DNA of 64,000 nucleotides from Dickeya dianthicola NCPPB 453 (GTDB lineage Bacteria; Pseudomonadota; Gammaproteobacteria; Enterobacterales; Enterobacteriaceae): NCBI RefSeq assembly GCF_000365305.1, contig NZ_CM001841.1, positions 1,908,822 to 1,972,821 of the forward strand, read 5' to 3'. Shown piece by piece: positions 41,762 to 53,174 of this stretch (position 1 is its first letter; each line of letters starts with the position of its first letter). The notes under the pieces were generated by a model. It saw only the letters and a program-made list of their open reading frames with translations, ran no database searches and was not told where the DNA came from. The position numbers and the translations under genes were made by a program.

Positions 41762-43663
41762 ATGACACACGCATGCAATCATTCTGACAGTATTACCTGT
41801 TCCTGCTGTAGCCCATTATGGAAGTCTTTCATTCCGGATATCATTATCAATATATCCAATGATATCAATAAGGTAAATACAGAAACACTTATATTCCGCA
41901 CTGCAACGGACGCTAATGGCCCCTCGGGAGGAACCATTCTGACGCTAGAGAATGGACAGAACACGCCAGTCGAGGCGATGGGTATTCAGGACGGCGCCAT
42001 TGTCGCTACCGGGTCGTATGATTATGTCAAAACGCAGATGCCGCCCGGTACGCAGGAGCGTGTACTGTCTGGTAGCCAGACCCTTATTCCCGGTTTGATT
42101 GAGCCCCACGTGCATATCATTCCTACTGCGGTTCTGAATCTGGCAACGGACGTTAGCCCATTTCTTGGCCAGAATTTGCGCTCTCAGGTGGCGCAGACGC
42201 CGGAAGACCAATACACCAGGCAATGGGTGACGTCACAGCTGAAGCATGTCATGGAAAGCGGCCCGTATATGGGGGGATGGGTGGTTGGTCATAACGTCGA
42301 TCCCTCCCTTTTCCTTGGCGATGAAAAGGCATTCGATGCCACTATTCTCGATCAGGAAATAGGGATAGATAAGCCGGTTTTTATCATGAATGCGTCGATG
42401 CATCTTGCCTATATTAACAGCCATGCGATCGCTATCGTGCAGCAATACTATAAAGATAAAGGTCAACCGATCACCGTCAGCCCGGATGGTATTCTGGCTG
42501 AAATAGCAGGTATCACTCCTGTTATCGCGGTTATTGCCAGCAGTCAGAACCCGTTAACCTTTCCTTTCCAGTTAAATCAATCCATTGACAATATATTCGA
42601 GCAGGCCAGTCAGCGGGGCGTGACCTATTTATTTGATGCGGGGATTGAGCCCTGGGATGGGAAATCCCTGTTCAACCAGCCGTTATTGCTGAAGCTAAAA
42701 GCGCGCGCCAGCCGTTGCTCTATCAGAATTGGCGGTGCGCTGGTCGTGACCAGCCCCGATGATTTCAAAAATAAAATCAATAATCGATACCTCCCAAATG
42801 CCGGTGATAATCGTTTTAACCTGCCGAGCATTAAGGTGGTTTCCGATGGGTCGAATCAGGGGTTGACGGGATATCAACTACAGCCTTATTGCTGCAATAA
42901 TAATTATGAAAAAACAGCATCAGAGCAAAATATCGGGGTATTCAATTTTAATGTTGATTACCCGACGATATTTAACTCTCTGGTGAGTGACGCGGTTCAA
43001 TATAATTGGTCGTTGATGATCCATGCCAATGGCGGGCAGGCTATCGATCGTACCCTGTCGGCTTTCAAACAGGCGGGGGTGACGCAGGACACGTATAACG
43101 AACGGCGGGACCGCATGGAACATGCCTCTCTGCTTTCCGATCAGAATCTTGATGATATGAAAGCGCTGGGGATTTCCCCCAGTTTTTTAATCGGTCATGT
43201 CGGGTATTGGGGATGGGTATTTCAGCAAACTATTCTTGGCGAACAGCGCACCGCGTTGCTTGACCGCTGCCAGTCCGCGCTAAAACAAGGCATGAGAATT
43301 ACCCTGCACAGCGACAACAGCGTGACCCCGCTGGGGCCCTTGCGCATGATGGAGCAGGCGATTTCCCGTGTGATGGAGGGTGCGCCGGCTAATTGTGACT
43401 CGCCCGTGCTGAATGAGCAGGAATCCATTTCCCGGTTCGAAGCGCTAAAAGCCATGACCTATGACGCCGCCTGGCAATGCCATGCCGATCAATGGATTGG
43501 GTCGTTGACTGCCGGGAAATGTGCTGATTTTGCCATTCTGGCCGAATCCCCGCTCACTTATCAGAGCACCGATAAAAATAACCCTGTGGCGGGAATGCGC
43601 GATATTCCGGTACTGGAAACCTGGAAAGGCGGCTGGCAGGTGTATCCAAAATCAGCGTCATAA
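41762..43663 (+). CDS. YtcJ-like amidohydrolase (Amidohydro_3 group)
   Basis: 633 aa from ATG 41762 (AAAGGAAA upstream). TIM-barrel metal-dependent hydrolase: metal site I histidines in GLIEPHVHI (about residue 115), the bridging residue region KVVSDGSNQG (about 360), then MIHANGGQAID, RMEHASLL, FLIGHVGYWG and the catalytic Asp in TLHSDNSVTPLGP (about 518). The N-terminus has an unusual Cys/His cluster (C5, C13, C15, C16). No signal peptide is evident. Substrate unknown; family members act on amides, lactams and cyclic ureas. AT-richer than its neighbours, which suggests transfer. Confidence 0.75.
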   Translation: MTHACNHSDSITCSCCSPLWKSFIPDIIINISNDINKVNTETLIFRTATDANGPSGGTILTLENGQNTPVEAMGIQDGAIVATGSYDYVKTQMPPGTQERVLSGSQTLIPGLIEPHVHIIPTAVLNLATDVSPFLGQNLRSQVAQTPEDQYTRQWVTSQLKHVMESGPYMGGWVVGHNVDPSLFLGDEKAFDATILDQEIGIDKPVFIMNASMHLAYINSHAIAIVQQYYKDKGQPITVSPDGILAEIAGITPVIAVIASSQNPLTFPFQLNQSIDNIFEQASQRGVTYLFDAGIEPWDGKSLFNQPLLLKLKARASRCSIRIGGALVVTSPDDFKNKINNRYLPNAGDNRFNLPSIKVVSDGSNQGLTGYQLQPYCCNNNYEKTASEQNIGVFNFNVDYPTIFNSLVSDAVQYNWSLMIHANGGQAIDRTLSAFKQAGVTQDTYNERRDRMEHASLLSDQNLDDMKALGISPSFLIGHVGYWGWVFQQTILGEQRTALLDRCQSALKQGMRITLHSDNSVTPLGPLRMMEQAISRVMEGAPANCDSPVLNEQESISRFEALKAMTYDAAWQCHADQWIGSLTAGKCADFAILAESPLTYQSTDKNNPVAGMRDIPVLETWKGGWQVYPKSAS

Positions 43664-43684
43664 ATCCAGACCGTTACTGCACAT

Positions 43685-43709
43685 CAGCTACAGGCCATTC
43701 CTGTAGCTG
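43685..43709. terminator. Hairpin between convergent accessory genes
   Basis: CAGCTACAGG-CCATT-CCTGTAGCTG, perfect 10-bp stem, 22 bp after the amidohydrolase and 89 bp from the stop of the facing gene. Probably a shared terminator; the T-run is poor. Confidence 0.65.
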
Positions 43710-43797
43710 AATACCTAATTATTGATGCCGTTTACGCTCTGAGGATAAATACCGCAGCGTTTCTTCGGCAGTGAACCGACGATACACTGGTTCGGGA

Positions 43798-44433
43798 TTA
43801 TTTCGCCAGAAGCACGTAGGCGAGAATGGGCTCTATTTTTTGAGGAGAGCGCAGCCAGGTGTTGAAAACGTTACCCAGGCCCTTTTGCTTATATTCGGCA
43901 TCGCAACTGCCCGATGTTCCTTTTACCCCGAGCCCAAAGGTGCCGCCGCCTTCCGCTTTAATTTGGCAGTGATGCTTACTGTTGAATTCACTGTAAAGCC
44001 AGCCTGGTTCTATCGTACTGAATTGAATCATGACACCGGGTTTTTCGATGGTCAGATATTGAGCTGCGTAAGTATATTCCGGTGTAATGCCGCAAAAGCT
44101 GTCCTGTTGCACGCAGGGTAGGGTTGTATATTTATTGGCGTCGAAAGTTTTGTATTCGGCAAATTGCATACCTCGATACCAGTACATCGCTTTGGCCGCA
44201 TTCTCATCGGTAGCGCGGACTTTGGGATTAACAAGGATAAGCTTGTTCGGCGTTTCAGTTTGAAGCTGTAGGCCGCCATTCTGGTACATACTCAGTACCC
44301 GCGTATTATCCAGTCCGTTCTTTTTGATCAGGCTTTCCACTTTTGCGTCCGCCGCGGATGCACCCTGGCTAATCAGGGACGCCAGCACAGCACCTAACAT
44401 CGTGAGTTTGTAGCCTCGTATTTTTTGTCGCAT
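43798..44433 (-). CDS. Unrecognised secreted four-cysteine protein
   Basis: 211 aa. A Sec signal peptide is clear (basic start MRQKIRGYK, hydrophobic core, cleavage after ISQGASA at about residue 27). The mature protein of about 184 residues has four Cys (107, 114, 156, 177), enough for two disulfides. I do not recognise the family. The order of motifs WYRG (85-88), then CGITPEYTYAAQYL (114-127), then GVMIQF (133-138) recalls the Arg, middle and core-strand elements of mono-ADP-ribosyltransferases, but no clear catalytic ExE is present, so this is speculative. It faces the amidohydrolase at the synteny break. Confidence 0.6.
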   Translation of the reverse strand: MRQKIRGYKLTMLGAVLASLISQGASAADAKVESLIKKNGLDNTRVLSMYQNGGLQLQTETPNKLILVNPKVRATDENAAKAMYWYRGMQFAEYKTFDANKYTTLPCVQQDSFCGITPEYTYAAQYLTIEKPGVMIQFSTIEPGWLYSEFNSKHHCQIKAEGGGTFGLGVKGTSGSCDAEYKQKGLGNVFNTWLRSPQKIEPILAYVLLAK

Positions 44434-44680
44434 ATCGTTTTCCTTGCTGGGTGAAATGGCCGTATCCTGCGATGCATTTCCGTCTCACAGGAGTGGGCCA
44501 GGTTGACTGCGGTAGCGAAATTCTGCTGCGTCCGCGGCTGCTGTAAGCGAATAAAGTTTAATCAACGCGACACACGCAGACGCGGTTAAACCGGCCGAAT
44601 ATTTTGCCAAGGATAGGAAAGAACGGGGAAAGGGGGAAACGCTTCACCGGCGGGGGATGGCTGGTGAAGCGGATGACGCA
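44434..44680. other. Spacer between the secreted-protein gene and hisI
   Basis: 247 bp. Near hisI, arms CGCTTCACC (44640-44648) and GGTGAAGCG (44663-44671) form a hairpin downstream of the histidine operon, its likely end although no T-run follows on the minus strand. Confidence 0.5.
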
Positions 44681-45288
44681 TTAGCGGTTATGGCGCGCTT
44701 TCAGACGCTGGATGATCGTACCCAGATCCAGTTCCTGATCCTGCAGCAGCACCAGCAGGTGATAGACCAGATCAGAGGCTTCATTGGTCAATTCTTCGCG
44801 GTCGCGCACGGTGGCCGCCAGCGCGGTTTCCAGACCTTCTTCGCCGACCTTTTGGGCGATGCGCTTGGTGCCGCTGGCGTACAACTGCGCGGTATAGGAA
44901 CTGGCCGGGTCGGCGTGTTTACGCTCCGCCAGAAGCTGCTCCAACTGGTACAAAAACTGCCACTGTGTTTCTGCCGGGTGGAAACAGCTGTTGTTGCCGA
45001 GATGACAAGTCGGGCCGATTGGATTAACCAGAATCAGCAGCGTGTCGTTGTCGCAATCCGGCGTAATTGATACCACGTTGAGAAAGTGGCCGGAAGATTC
45101 GCCTTTGGTCCATAACCGTTGCTTGGTGCGGGAATAGAACGTGACCTTACCGGTTTCTTGCGTAACCCGTAACGCGTCCTGATTCATGTAGCCCAGCATC
45201 AGCACTTCGCCGGAAACCGCATGTTGTACGATGGCGGGCAGCATGCCATCGGTTTTTTGCCAGTCGAGCTGATTTCGTTGTTGTTCGG

Positions 45289-45295
<7 letters not shown>
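44681..45295 (-). CDS. hisI: Phosphoribosyl-AMP cyclohydrolase / phosphoribosyl-ATP pyrophosphatase
   Basis: 204 aa bifunctional HisIE. Catalyses histidine steps 2 and 3. N-terminal cyclohydrolase has the metal site [11 protein letters not shown] (about residue 77) and CHLGNNSC; the C-terminal pyrophosphatase has [10 protein letters not shown] and [14 protein letters not shown]. Last gene of the his operon; overlaps hisF by 7 bp, implying translational coupling. Confidence 0.97.
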
Positions 45296-46790
<1,495 letters not shown>

Positions 46791-47381
46791 TTACATCTCC
46801 AGAAAATTCTTCAGTAGCTGAGCGCCTGCCGCGCCGGAGCGTTCCGGATGGAACTGGACGCCATAGAAATTATCCTTCTGCACCGCGGCGGTAAACGCGT
46901 CGCCATAGTGGCACTGGGCAATGGTCGTGGCGCATACCGGCATGGCGTAACTGTGTACGAAATAAAAGTATGAGCCGTCCGGAATGTCGCGGAACAGGCG
47001 GTGACCAGCCTGCGGCGTGACCTGATTCCAGCCCATATGCGGCAACGGCAGGCCGTGGTCTGCCATCTGTACCACCGGGGTATTGATGATGCCCAGTGTC
47101 TGCACGCCGCCATTCTCGTCGCTACGGCTCCCCAGCAACTGCATGCCGAGGCAGATGCCCAGCACGGGCTGGGTACAGGTTTTAATCAGGTCGATCAGTT
47201 GGCGATCGACCAGTTGGCCCATTGCCGCCTGCGCGGTGCCGACGCCTGGTAGAAACAGTTTATCGGCGCGCAGCACCACTTCCGGTTCGCGGCTGACCCG
47301 CGGGTCATAACCCAGTCGCTTGACCGCATACATCACGGACGACAGGTTGGCGCAACCGGTATCCAGAATCACCACGTTCAT
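46791..47381 (-). CDS. hisH: Imidazole glycerol phosphate synthase glutaminase subunit
   Basis: 196 aa class I glutamine amidotransferase; makes ammonia for HisF. Triad: Cys in [10 protein letters not shown] (about residue 77), His and Glu in [10 protein letters not shown] (about 177-179). ATG at 47381 overlaps the hisB stop (ATGA). A longer open frame upstream overlaps hisB and is not the real start. Confidence 0.97.
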   Translation of the reverse strand: MNVVILDTGCANLSSVMYAVKRLGYDPRVSREPEVVLRADKLFLPGVGTAQAAMGQLVDRQLIDLIKTCTQPVLGICLGMQLLGSRSDENGGVQTLGIINTPVVQMADHGLPLPHMGWNQVTPQAGHRLFRDIPDGSYFYFVHSYAMPVCATTIAQCHYGDAFTAAVQKDNFYGVQFHPERSGAAGAQLLKNFLEM

Positions 47382-48448
47382 CACAGCACTCCTTTGGAGC
47401 TGGGCAGGGTATCGCCCTCCACCCGGATGGCCTGACGCAGCGCGCGTCCAAACACCTTGAACAGGCTTTCGACGCGGTGATGGTCGTTGCGGCCCTTGGT
47501 TTTCAGGTGCAGGGTGCAACCCATCGCGTAGGAGAGGGAGCGGAAGAAGTGTTCCACCATTTCGGTGCTGAGATCGCCGACGCGCTGATAGTTGAACTCC
47601 GCCTTGTATTCCAGATGCGGGCGGCCGGAGATATCGAGCGCGCAGCGCGCCAGGCATTCATCCATCGGCAGTACAAAGCCGAAACGGCCGATGCCGCGTT
47701 TGTCGCCCAGCGCGCTGTTCAGCGCTTCGCCCAGCGCCAGTCCGGTGTCTTCCACCGTGTGGTGATCGTCGATGTACAGATCGCCTTTTACATCGATATT
47801 CATGCGAAAACCGCCGTGGGTGGCAATCTGGTCCAGCATGTGGTCGAAGAAGCCGACGCCGGTGTGGATCTTGCTGCCGCCTTCGCGGTCCAGCCAGACG
47901 TTGACATCAATCGCGGTTTCACGGGTGACGCGATTGACGTGGGCATGGCGATCGCGTTTGATCAATTGGGCGGTAATCGCCTGCCAATTAAGACCGTCAC
48001 GCTGATAGCGCAGGCCGGTGATGCCCATGTTCTGCGCCAGTTGGACGTCGGTTTCGCGGTCGCCAATCACGTAGCTGTTGGCGCTGTCCATCACGTTGTC
48101 TTTCAGGAAGGCATCCACCAGCGCGGTTTTCGGTTTGCGGCAGTCACAGTTGTCGCCGGGGACGTGCGGGCAAATCAACACACGTTCGAAACGAATGCCC
48201 TGCGAGGTGAAAATCTGCATCATCAGGTTGTGCGGCGGGTCGAAGTCCGCCTGCGGGAAACTGCTGGTGCCAAGGCCATCCTGATTGGTGATCATCACCA
48301 ACTTGAAACCGGCTTTTTGCAGGGAAAGCAGCGACGGAATGACATCCGGCTCCAGCGCCAGCTTATCCAGCCGATCGACCTGAAAGTCCTCGGGCGGTTC
48401 GGCAATCAGCGTGCCGTCACGGTCGATAAAAAGATAGGTTAATCCCAC
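47381..48448 (-). CDS. hisB: Histidinol-phosphatase / imidazoleglycerol-phosphate dehydratase
   Basis: 355 aa bifunctional enzyme as in other enterobacteria. N-terminal HAD phosphatase (FIDRDGTLI nucleophile Asp, near residue 9; zinc loop [14 protein letters not shown] near 102), C-terminal dehydratase with [13 protein letters not shown] and [20 protein letters not shown] start with GAGGAA upstream, giving a start equivalent to E. coli. Confidence 0.97.
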   Translation of the reverse strand: MGLTYLFIDRDGTLIAEPPEDFQVDRLDKLALEPDVIPSLLSLQKAGFKLVMITNQDGLGTSSFPQADFDPPHNLMMQIFTSQGIRFERVLICPHVPGDNCDCRKPKTALVDAFLKDNVMDSANSYVIGDRETDVQLAQNMGITGLRYQRDGLNWQAITAQLIKRDRHAHVNRVTRETAIDVNVWLDREGGSKIHTGVGFFDHMLDQIATHGGFRMNIDVKGDLYIDDHHTVEDTGLALGEALNSALGDKRGIGRFGFVLPMDECLARCALDISGRPHLEYKAEFNYQRVGDLSTEMVEHFFRSLSYAMGCTLHLKTKGRNDHHRVESLFKVFGRALRQAIRVEGDTLPSSKGVL

Positions 48449-48462
48449 GGTGATTCCTCAAA

Positions 48463-50840
<2,378 letters not shown>

Positions 50841-50844
50841 GGCG

Positions 50845-51744
50845 TTACTCCATCATCTTCTCAATCGGCAACACCAGAATAGAGCTGGCGCCCAGCAGTT
50901 TCAGTTTCTCCATCGTTTCCCAGAACAGGGTTTCGCTGCTGACCATGTGCATGGCGACGCGATTCTGAGCGCCGGCCAGCGGCAGAATGGTGGGGCGTTC
51001 GGCGCCCGGCAACAGCGCAATGATTTCATCCAGACGTTCGCTGGGCGCGTGCAGCATGATGTACTTGGATTCGCGCGCCTGAATCACGCCCTGCATGCGG
51101 GTCAACAGTTTGTCGATCAACTGCTGTTTTTCGGCCGGCATCTCGCCGTCGCGCTGAATCAGGCAGGCTTTGGAGCGGTAAATCACTTCGACTTCGCGCA
51201 GGCCGTTGGCTTCCAGCGTCGCGCCGGTAGAAACCAGATCGCAGATAGCGTCAGCCAGACCGGCGCGCGGCGCGACTTCCACCGAACCATTGAGCAGACA
51301 GGATTTGAAATTGACGCCCTGCTTATCGAGGTACTGTTTGAGCAGGTGCGGATAGGAGGTGGCGATACGTTTATTTTGCAGACATTGCGGGCCGGTGTAC
51401 TCCTCATCAAGCTGCATCGCCAGCGACAGGCGGCAACCACCGAAATCCAGGCGGCGCAGCGTGAAGTAGCGCGGGTCTTCGCCCTGTGCGCGGCGGTTGA
51501 GCAACTCTTCTTCCAGCACGTTTTCGCCGATGATGCCCAAATCCACCACGCCATCCATGACCAGCCCCGGAATATCGTCATCGCGTACGCGCAGAATGTC
51601 GATAGGCATGTTTTCGGCGAACGCGATCAGGCGTTGCTGGTGCAGGTTGATTTTGATGCCGCAGCGGGCCAGCAGTTCCCGGGAGTCGTCGCTCAGGCGA
51701 CCTGATTTCTGCATCGCGATACGTAAACGTGTTTTATCCAGCAT
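50845..51744 (-). CDS. hisG: ATP phosphoribosyltransferase (long form)
   Basis: 299 aa, the long HisGL type with its own C-terminal regulatory domain that binds histidine for feedback inhibition. First and committed step of histidine synthesis. P-loop-like [14 protein letters not shown] (about 170) binds PRPP. First structural gene of the operon, 60 bp after the attenuator. Confidence 0.97.
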   Translation of the reverse strand: MLDKTRLRIAMQKSGRLSDDSRELLARCGIKINLHQQRLIAFAENMPIDILRVRDDDIPGLVMDGVVDLGIIGENVLEEELLNRRAQGEDPRYFTLRRLDFGGCRLSLAMQLDEEYTGPQCLQNKRIATSYPHLLKQYLDKQGVNFKSCLLNGSVEVAPRAGLADAICDLVSTGATLEANGLREVEVIYRSKACLIQRDGEMPAEKQQLIDKLLTRMQGVIQARESKYIMLHAPSERLDEIIALLPGAERPTILPLAGAQNRVAMHMVSSETLFWETMEKLKLLGASSILVLPIEKMME

Positions 51745-51807
51745 GTGAACCTCAATTTATCCTGTCTGTGATGCCTGTTAAGCAGGCTTTTTTAAAAAAT
51801 TCCGGCC

Positions 51808-51846
51808 AAAAAAAAGCCCCCGGAATCGATCTTCCGGGGGCTTTTC
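51808..51846 (-). terminator. his operon attenuator terminator
   Basis: On the minus strand AAGCCCCCGGAA and TTCCGGGGGCTT form a strong stem with a short loop followed by T8, between hisL and hisG. With hisL it forms the classical translation-coupled attenuator. Confidence 0.95.
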
Positions 51847-51905
51847 TTACGCGTCTACCGCCACTGGAAGATCTGAGTGTCTTCCAGCACCTATCGCCTG
51901 AAAGA

Positions 51906-51953
51906 CTAGTCAGGGTGATGGTGATGATGGTGGTTGAAATTAACGCGTAACAT
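51906..51953 (-). CDS. hisL: his operon leader peptide
   Basis: 15 aa: M-L-R-V-N-F-N, six consecutive His, P-D. ATG at 51951-51953, TAG at 51906-51908. Ribosome stalling at the six His codons (CAC CAT CAT CAC CAT CAC) under histidine starvation lets an antiterminator form. E. coli has seven His in a row, so this leader has one fewer. Too short for normal gene calling. Confidence 0.95.
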   Translation of the reverse strand: MLRVNFNHHHHHHPD

Positions 51954-52046
51954 GAATTTGTCTCTTTGTCGTCAAAGTAGAGTGATGTTGTCTGCTGGTT
52001 AACCTAAACCATGTTGATGTGATAGCGCAACATTTTTTTACCCACC

Positions 52047-52110
52047 GTGTACAAATCATATTGTGTGCGAATCATGTTGTATACAAATCATATTGTATAC
52101 AAATCACATT
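52047..52110. repeat. Four 16-bp tandem repeats between hisL and yeeZ
   Basis: Units 52047-52062, 52063-52078, 52079-52094 and 52095-52110, consensus GTRTACAAATCATATT; unit 2 is the most diverged. Each unit starts with GTGTAC, GTGTGC or GTATAC, and two units contain the palindrome GTATAC. They occupy the divergent control region between the his and yeeZ promoters. Confidence 0.9.
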
Positions 52111-52196
52111 GCCGCCAGATGGGCGATAAGGGTACATAATGAAAAGCGCGGATATGCATCCGGAAACAGAAACGCCGGGAGGTCGGGAGAACGACG

Positions 52197-53018
52197 ATGA
52201 AAAAGGTAGCGATAATCGGGCTTGGCTGGCTGGGTATGCCGCTGGCACTGGCGTTACAGAGCCGGGGGTATCAGGTGGTGGGCAGCAAGAGCAGCGACGA
52301 TGGCGTGACGGCGGCGCGGCTGTCCGGCGTGGAGTGCTATCGTCTGTGCCTGACGCCGGAGCTGGAGTGCGAGCCGGACGAACTGGACATCCTGCTGAAC
52401 GCGGACGTGTTGATTGTCACCTTGCCGCCGGGGCGTGTTGAGCAGGCCGGCGGCAGTTATCTGCAGGCGGTGCAGCAGGTGGTCAACAGCGCGCTGGCGC
52501 TGGGGGTGCCGCGCATTATGTACACCAGCTCCATTTCGGTCTACGGACCGCTCAGCGGCCGGGTAAAAGAAAACAGTCCGTTACAGCCGGAAACCGGTAC
52601 GGGCAAGGTCTTGCTGGCACTGGAGCAGTGGCTGCACGCGTTGCCTCACACCGAGGTGGATATTTTGCGGCTGGCCGGACTGGTGGGGAACCATCGCCAT
52701 CCGGGGCGTTTTCTTGCCGGACGGCGCGGTCTGCCGGATGGCAGTCACGGCGTGAATCTGGTCCATCTGGAAGACGTGATCGGCGCCGTCACATTGCTGC
52801 TGCAGCGTCCGCATGGCGGGCATCTTTACAACCTGTGCGCGCCGGCACACCCGGCTAAACAGGATTTCTATCCGGCGCAGGCGCGCCAGATGGGGCTGGA
52901 GCCGTCGCAGTTTCTGCCGGGCGACCCCGCGCAGGCCAGACTGATTGACGGGCAACGAATCTGCAGCGAACTGGGGTTTGAGTATCAACACCCGGACCCG
53001 ATGACGATGGTGTTTTAG
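52197..53018 (+). CDS. yeeZ: NAD(P)-binding SDR-family protein YeeZ
   Basis: 273 aa. Extended short-chain dehydrogenase/epimerase-like protein: Rossmann GLGWLGMP (residues 8-15), TSSISVYG (about 118) and LVHLEDVIGAVTLLLQ. Close to E. coli YeeZ throughout (RLAGLVG, RHPGRF, YNLCAPAHPA). Function unknown. Divergent from the his operon exactly as in E. coli, which shows yeeZ-his moved as a unit. Confidence 0.92.
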   Translation: MKKVAIIGLGWLGMPLALALQSRGYQVVGSKSSDDGVTAARLSGVECYRLCLTPELECEPDELDILLNADVLIVTLPPGRVEQAGGSYLQAVQQVVNSALALGVPRIMYTSSISVYGPLSGRVKENSPLQPETGTGKVLLALEQWLHALPHTEVDILRLAGLVGNHRHPGRFLAGRRGLPDGSHGVNLVHLEDVIGAVTLLLQRPHGGHLYNLCAPAHPAKQDFYPAQARQMGLEPSQFLPGDPAQARLIDGQRICSELGFEYQHPDPMTMVF

Positions 53019-53076
53019 GTCGGGATTGGGTTGCTTCCGAATTAACATCCGTCCTTCTCTGATGTTCACGCGTATC

Positions 53077-53109
53077 AAAAAGAAGCGGCCCGCCAATGGC
53101 GGGCCGCTT
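53077..53109 (-). terminator. Terminator of the chemoreceptor gene
   Basis: Perfect 12-bp stem AAGCGGCCCGCC-AAT-GGCGGGCCGCTT; on the minus strand it is followed by CTTTTTG. It lies between convergent yeeZ and the chemoreceptor gene, downstream of the latter. Confidence 0.9.
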
Positions 53110-53125
53110 GTCAGACAACGTCGGA

Positions 53126-53174
53126 ACGATCAAGTCAGTACGATCAGGTCGGTTCGATCAGGTCGGTTCGATCA
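53126..53174. repeat. 14-bp tandem repeats (3.5 copies) at the chemoreceptor stop codon
   Basis: Units 53126-53139, 53140-53153, 53154-53167 and half-unit 53168-53174 share CGATCARGTCRGT. The half-unit contains the minus-strand stop codon (53172-53174) of the chemoreceptor gene; the full units extend downstream of it. Confidence 0.88.

Noticed and set aside
41439..44680. Integrative element or prophage remnant at the junction
   Set aside because: No integrase, transposase, attachment repeat or phage gene is visible; only base composition and broken gene order suggest past acquisition.
46791..47657. Extended N-terminus for hisH
   Set aside because: The extra 92 codons overlap hisB in another frame; the ATG at 47381 overlaps the hisB stop as expected and gives the normal HisH length.
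52047..52110. Possible small CRISPR array
   Set aside because: The units abut directly with no spacers and no cas genes are present; the same holds for every other repeat in the window.
52139..52441. Open frame overlapping the start of yeeZ in another frame
   Set aside because: It reads through yeeZ out of frame with Gly/Ala-rich nonsense; yeeZ has the better start and clear homology.
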